Part shown: in pieces, positions 60,614-64,000 of the stretch
How the letters are laid out: each line of letters opens with the position of its first letter
How positions within the stretch are numbered: position 1 is the first letter of the stretch
Source of the DNA: Halobacteria archaeon AArc-dxtr1
GTDB taxonomy: Archaea > Halobacteriota > Halobacteria > Halobacteriales > Natrialbaceae
Direction: 5' to 3'
Length of the DNA: 64,000 nucleotides
Assembly (NCBI GenBank): GCA_025517425.1
Contig: JAOPJY010000001.1
Coordinates: 1,682,852 to 1,746,851 of the forward strand
Translations under genes and position numbers: made by a program
The notes under the pieces: model-generated
The model's input: only the letters and a program-made list of their open reading frames with translations
Databases searched by the model: none
What the model was told of the DNA's origin: nothing

Positions 60614-62587
60614 GTGCACACGCGAACGAGCGCGTTGGACGCGGTCGTCTTCGGCGTCGACGTCCAGAGCGGCGACGTCCGCGGGGACACGCCTTCCTAC
60701 GCCCTGGTGCGTTACGACGGTGAGGTCGTCGATCGGGACGTCGTCTCGGGGCGCAAGCTCCGGCGGCTGATCGAAGACGAGACGCCCGCCATCGTCGCGA
60801 CGGACAACATGTACGAGCTGGCGGCGGACAAGGACGCTCTCGTCCGGTTTCTGGGCTCGCTGCCCGACGAGACGATGCTCGTCCAGGTCACCGGCGACGA
60901 GCAGCCAGAACCCCTCTCCCGGGTCGCAAAGCGCCACGGCATCCCCTACGGCAAGGAACCGATGCAGGAAGCCGAGGCCGCCGCCCGCCTCGCAGCTCAC
61001 AACGTCGGCTACGAGGTCTCGGCATTTACCGATACGACCACGGTCAAAGTCTCGCGGGGACGCTCGACCGGGGGCGGCGGCTGGAGCGAGGACCGCTACA
61101 CCCGCCGTATTCACGGCTCCGTGAAGAAGCGCGCTCGCGAGGTCGAGTCCGAACTCGGCGCCGCGAATCTTGACTACGAGCGGGAGGTCCGGGAGGCCTA
61201 CGGCGGCTTCGCGAACGCCGTCTTCACCGTCGAGAGCCGGCCACAGGATATCCCCGTCTCCCGAAATCGGTCTGGCGACGTCCGCGTCGAAATCGAGCGC
61301 GAACGCCGCGACGGCATCGAGTTCCGCCCGCTCGCCAAGCGCCGCGATCACGTCGTCGTCGGCATCGACCCCGGAACCACCACCGCGGCCGCGATCGTCG
61401 GTCTGGAGGGCGAGGTGTTAGACGTCTGGAGTTCGCGCACGAGCGACACCGCCGACGTGATCGAGTGGCTGGTCGAGCGCGGTCGGCCGATCGTCGTCGC
61501 CGCGGACGTGACGCCGATGCCCGAAACGGTCGAAAAGTTCCGCCGGAGCTTCGACGCCGCCGGCTGGACGCCCGAGCGCGATCTACCGATCGACGAGAAA
61601 CAACACCGTACGCGCGAGTATCAGTACGATAACGACCACCAGCGCGATGCATTGGCCGCCGCGCTCTACGCCCGTGACGCCCACGAAGACCAGTTCGAGC
61701 GCATCGCCGCCAAACTGCCGCCGGGGATCGACCGCGGAGAGGTCACCGCACGGGTCGTCGCCGGCGAGGAAAGCGTCGAGGCCGTCCTCACCGATCTGAC
61801 CGACGAGGACGAACCCGAAGAGGAGTCGACCGATCACGAGCCCCGCGAACTCTCCGCCGAGGAAAAGCGGATCAACTCCTTAGAGCGGCAGGTCGAGCGC
61901 CTTCAGTCCCACGTCGAGACCTTAGAGGAGCGCGTCGAGACGAAAGACGAGCGAATCGCCGATCTGGAGGCCGAACTCGCCGTCTCGAAGCGCGAGGAGC
62001 GCCGACAGGTGTTGAAAGAACGGGAGGTAACCCGCCTCGAGGAGCGCGCCGACCGTCTGGAAGACGAGCGCGACGATGCCCGCGAGGCGGTCGCGGCCCT
62101 CGAGACGAAAGTCGAGCGGATGAAGGCCCTCTGGAAGCTCGACCACTCGAACTTCAGCGATGTTTCCGCGAAGAAAGAGGGGCTCGTCCCGGTGAAGGTC
62201 GTCGAGCAGTTCACCAAGGGTGCGATCCGCGAGGCAGACGATCAGTACGGGATCGCCGAAGAGGACGTCGTCTTCCTCCGGGACGCAAGCGGTGCTGGGA
62301 CGTCGACCGCGAAACTGCTCGCCTCGTTCGGGCCACGAGTCATCCTCAAACAGGGTGGTCTCTCCGACGCTGCCGACCGCATCCTCTTCGAGCACGAGAT
62401 TCCGGTCGGTCCTGCCGACGACGTCGCCATGCAGGAGGTCGACGAACTGGCCGTCGCCCGCGAGGAAGACGTCGAGGCCGTCATCGACGACTGGCACGAG
62501 CGCGCCCGCGTTCGGCGCCGGGATCAGAAGGCATCGATGGTCGACCGTCTCATCAGTGAACATCGGGCCGGCGATAACGAGGCCTAA
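60614..62587 (+). CDS. DUF460 family protein (RNase H-like fold with coiled coil)
   Basis: 657 residues from GTG 60614. The N-terminal ~250 residues and the following part carry RNase H-like strands ('DAVVFGVDVQSGD', 'HVVVGIDPGTTTAAAIVGLEGEVLDVWSSRTS', 'IVVAADVTPMPETV'), with acidic residues at the active-site positions and 'NDHQRDALAAALYA' closing the fold. A coiled coil of about 110 residues follows (450-560), then a helical C-terminal domain. DUF460 is archaeal and uncharacterised; a RuvC-like nuclease has been suggested from the fold. It stands between rnz and a stress protein gene. Confidence 0.88.
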   Translation: MHTRTSALDAVVFGVDVQSGDVRGDTPSYALVRYDGEVVDRDVVSGRKLRRLIEDETPAIVATDNMYELAADKDALVRFLGSLPDETMLVQVTGDEQPEPLSRVAKRHGIPYGKEPMQEAEAAARLAAHNVGYEVSAFTDTTTVKVSRGRSTGGGGWSEDRYTRRIHGSVKKRAREVESELGAANLDYEREVREAYGGFANAVFTVESRPQDIPVSRNRSGDVRVEIERERRDGIEFRPLAKRRDHVVVGIDPGTTTAAAIVGLEGEVLDVWSSRTSDTADVIEWLVERGRPIVVAADVTPMPETVEKFRRSFDAAGWTPERDLPIDEKQHRTREYQYDNDHQRDALAAALYARDAHEDQFERIAAKLPPGIDRGEVTARVVAGEESVEAVLTDLTDEDEPEEESTDHEPRELSAEEKRINSLERQVERLQSHVETLEERVETKDERIADLEAELAVSKREERRQVLKEREVTRLEERADRLEDERDDAREAVAALETKVERMKALWKLDHSNFSDVSAKKEGLVPVKVVEQFTKGAIREADDQYGIAEEDVVFLRDASGAGTSTAKLLASFGPRVILKQGGLSDAADRILFEHEIPVGPADDVAMQEVDELAVAREEDVEAVIDDWHERARVRRRDQKASMVDRLISEHRAGDNEA

Positions 62588-62656
62588 GTTAGCGCGCGCT
62601 CACCCCGGCAACGGCTGCGCACATCCTTATCACCGTCCGTGTGGTGGGGGACTCGC

Positions 62657-63046
62657 ATGACAACGTTCGTTGTCGGCACGGATACGCCAGAGGCGAGCGA
62701 ACACCTGTGTGACTACCTCGAGGAAGTCGCCAGCGACAGCGACGCCGTTCACGTCGTTCATGCCCAACCGAGCCGCGACGCCAAGCGCATTCAAACTGGC
62801 AGGCGAGCGCTCAAGACCGTCGAAAAGCGACTCGAGAAGCGACTCTCCGTCGAAACCCACGAGTTCCAGCGGGGTAACGACCCTTCCGACGAGGTTCTCG
62901 CGCTTGCAGACGAAGTAGACGCCGATACGATCGTGATCGGGCTCCGACGACACTCGTTTACCGAACGAATCATCGGCGGGAGCACGGGTCGAAGCATTTT
63001 GATGCACACCGAGCGACCGGTCGTCTCCGTCCCTGTTCCGACCTGA
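62657..63046 (+). CDS. Universal stress protein family (UspA)
   Basis: 129 residues from the ATG at 62657 (MTTFVVGTDTPEASEHL). Single Usp domain ending with the nucleotide-binding loop 'GLRRHSFTERIIGGSTGRSILMHTERPVVSVP' (G-x2-G-x9-GST pattern). It probably binds ATP. The role is unknown; in halophiles these are numerous. About 70 bases after the DUF460 gene. Confidence 0.9.
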   Translation: MTTFVVGTDTPEASEHLCDYLEEVASDSDAVHVVHAQPSRDAKRIQTGRRALKTVEKRLEKRLSVETHEFQRGNDPSDEVLALADEVDADTIVIGLRRHSFTERIIGGSTGRSILMHTERPVVSVPVPT

Positions 63047-63073
63047 GTGAGGGGGCCCTCGCTCTCAGGACTC

Positions 63074-63253
63074 TCAGAACATGCCCCAGGCCTGGAGCAT
63101 CCCGCTGACGAGCCCTTTGACGACCAGCGCCAGGCCGGCGAGCACGAGCGCGATGCCGGCCGCGATGAGGGGATTCTGCCACGCGACGAGGGCGACGCCA
63201 GCGATCACGAGAACGAGACCCACGGCGCCGACCGCTCCGAGTTTCTTGAGCAT
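63074..63253 (-). CDS. Small two-helix membrane protein
   Basis: 59 residues from the ATG at 63253 (MLKKLGAVGAVGLVLV). Two hydrophobic segments ('VGLVLVIAGVALVAWQ' and 'LIAAGIALVLAGLALVVKGLV') with little between, and a short tail 'SGMLQAWGMF'. Very similar small proteins are frequent in haloarchaea, function unknown. It is convergent with the stress protein gene and divergent from aIF1A. Confidence 0.75.
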   Translation of the reverse strand: MLKKLGAVGAVGLVLVIAGVALVAWQNPLIAAGIALVLAGLALVVKGLVSGMLQAWGMF

Positions 63254-63377
63254 ACGGGCCGTCCTCAGGCAAGCGAAATAAACCACGTGGTTCAGCCGAT
63301 GCCACGCAACCGGCGTCTGGCGGTTCCGAACGGCGGATTGAAAAAAGATTAAACGCTTCGAACGCGAACCACGGTCC

Positions 63378-63665
63378 ATGAGCGACGACGAGGGCGGTCG
63401 CAAGAATCTCCGAATGCCCGACGACGACGAAGTCTTCGCAACCGTCACCAACATGCTTGGGGCGAACCGCGTCAAAGTGCGCTGTGCGGACGGCACCGAA
63501 CGCACCGCTCGCATCCCCGGCAAGATGCAAAAGCGCGTCTGGATCCGCGAAGACGACGTCGTACTCGTCTCTCCGTGGGACTGGCAAGACGAGAAGGCCG
63601 ACATCACCTGGCGCTACGAGAAGTCGGATGCAGATCAGCTCCGGCGGGAAGGCCACATTCAGTAA
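63378..63665 (+). CDS. eif1a: Translation initiation factor aIF1A
   Basis: 95 residues. The OB fold of eIF1A is clear: '[61 protein letters not shown]'. It helps place initiator tRNA and mRNA on the small subunit. The 3' end is followed within 3 bases by a long hairpin. In related genomes it is often linked to RIO1 and the KH protein; here those are 54 kb away. Confidence 0.96.
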   Translation: MSDDEGGRKNLRMPDDDEVFATVTNMLGANRVKVRCADGTERTARIPGKMQKRVWIREDDVVLVSPWDWQDEKADITWRYEKSDADQLRREGHIQ

Positions 63666-63667
63666 AA

Positions 63668-63745
63668 CGAAATTTTGTTCTGCGGTCTGCGACGGCGACG
63701 GCAGCGTAGCTGCCGCACGCCGTCGCGTCCCTCGACAAAATTTCG
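63668..63745 (+). terminator. Long interrupted hairpin after aIF1A
   Basis: CGAAATTTTGT (63668-63678) and ACAAAATTTCG (63735-63745) pair perfectly. Inside, GCGACGGCG...GGCAGC pairs with GCTGCC...CGCCGTCGC around a 3-base loop. The total span is 78 bases. It begins 3 bases after the stop codon. It could terminate transcription or be a mobile palindromic repeat. Confidence 0.7.
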
Positions 63746-64000
63746 ATCAAAAGCACTCCTCCTTCCCTTCCACTCGCTACGCTCGTTCCAGGTCAGTCGT
63801 CGGCCCGAGCGCTCCGCGCTCGGTGAACGGCGTCACTCGGGTTCTTCGAACCGCTCGCTCGCCGAGAGGACGTGGAGTCTCGTAGTCCACTTCCCACGAG
63901 GTTGGTTACGGATTCCTCGATTGTGAACTGACTGGTACGTACGTGTGCGAGTTGAACACGAGCATTCGCGCGAACGAGCGGTCCGAAGGACCCGGTAGTG
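63746..64000. other. Gene-free end of the window with small hairpins
   Basis: Several short inverted repeats are seen (CGAGCGCTCCGCGCTCG around 63813, GGTTCTTCGAACC around 63838) but no credible gene, RNA or repeat family. A plus-strand frame at 63675-63926 has Arg/Ser-rich, non-haloarchaeal composition and is taken as non-coding. Confidence 0.5.

Noticed and set aside
63675..63926. Arg/Ser-rich 83-codon frame after aIF1A
   Set aside because: It runs through the long hairpin and has basic composition unlike haloarchaeal proteins.
1..64000. Many long open frames opposite or shifted relative to real genes (for example 4826-5356, 35162-36184, 50910-52373)
   Set aside because: They lie inside well-identified genes and have Arg/Val- or Ser-rich compositions typical of shadow frames in GC-rich DNA.
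63746..64000. A tRNA or other RNA gene at the right end
   Set aside because: Small hairpins are present, but no acceptor, anticodon and T-arm arrangement could be folded by eye.

Overview
This window is chromosomal DNA of a halophilic archaeon (Halobacteria). The evidence is high GC, strongly acidic proteins, many twin-arginine (Tat) lipoprotein signals, haloarchaeal gene neighbourhoods and a sensory rhodopsin II with its transducer. The rhodopsin matches the Natronomonas-type protein residue for residue at the key positions, which suggests a Natrialbaceae/Natronomonas-like lineage; that is inference. No rRNA, tRNA or CRISPR array was seen. The two window ends cut through neighbouring sequence.

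Layout. 0-14 kb: a truncated DUF2071 gene, an ornithine cyclodeaminase homologue, an exported beta-propeller lipoprotein, an ABC-2 exporter pair, a thermosome gene, a RIO1 kinase / phosphodiesterase / KH-protein group on the minus strand, a 2Fe-2S ferredoxin, NAD-dependent DNA ligase and a second ABC-2 exporter pair. 14-25 kb: the main replication origin neighbourhood, with uvrC, an AT-rich 1.15 kb origin holding inverted origin recognition boxes (ORBs), orc1, sec11, the PolD small subunit, a GNAT enzyme, aspartate kinase, a DUF1328 peptide and Hjc. 25-33 kb: a CPBP protease, S-adenosylhomocysteine hydrolase, LarE, several small haloarchaeal unknowns and a MutS-family ATPase. 33-41.6 kb: an AT-richer accessory island with exported proteins (PQQ sugar dehydrogenase, triple cupredoxin-like protein, duplicated-module lipoprotein), decayed copies of the first two kinds, and a dead IS6-type transposase. 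41.6-47 kb: a second orc1 paralogue, small unknowns and a three-gene exported iron/haem-related cluster. 47-59.5 kb: uvrB, the nrdR-nrdA-nrdB ribonucleotide reductase locus, a zinc-ribbon protein, a thioesterase, htrII-sopII and an RFC small subunit. 59.5-64 kb: RNase Z, a DUF460 protein, a universal stress protein and aIF1A followed by a long hairpin.

Replication and repair genes (ligA, uvrC, orc1, polD small subunit, hjc, mutS-like, second orc1, uvrB, ribonucleotide reductase, RFC) are spread on both sides of the origin. The observations most worth following are: ORB-like boxes lying inside the disordered-linker coding sequence of both orc1 and the PolD small subunit, where both encode the peptide PVET(K/E)G; a small palindromic element found in-frame in nrdA and ahcY and also between genes; and an exported PQQ-dehydrogenase/cupredoxin pair sitting beside degraded remnants of a similar pair.
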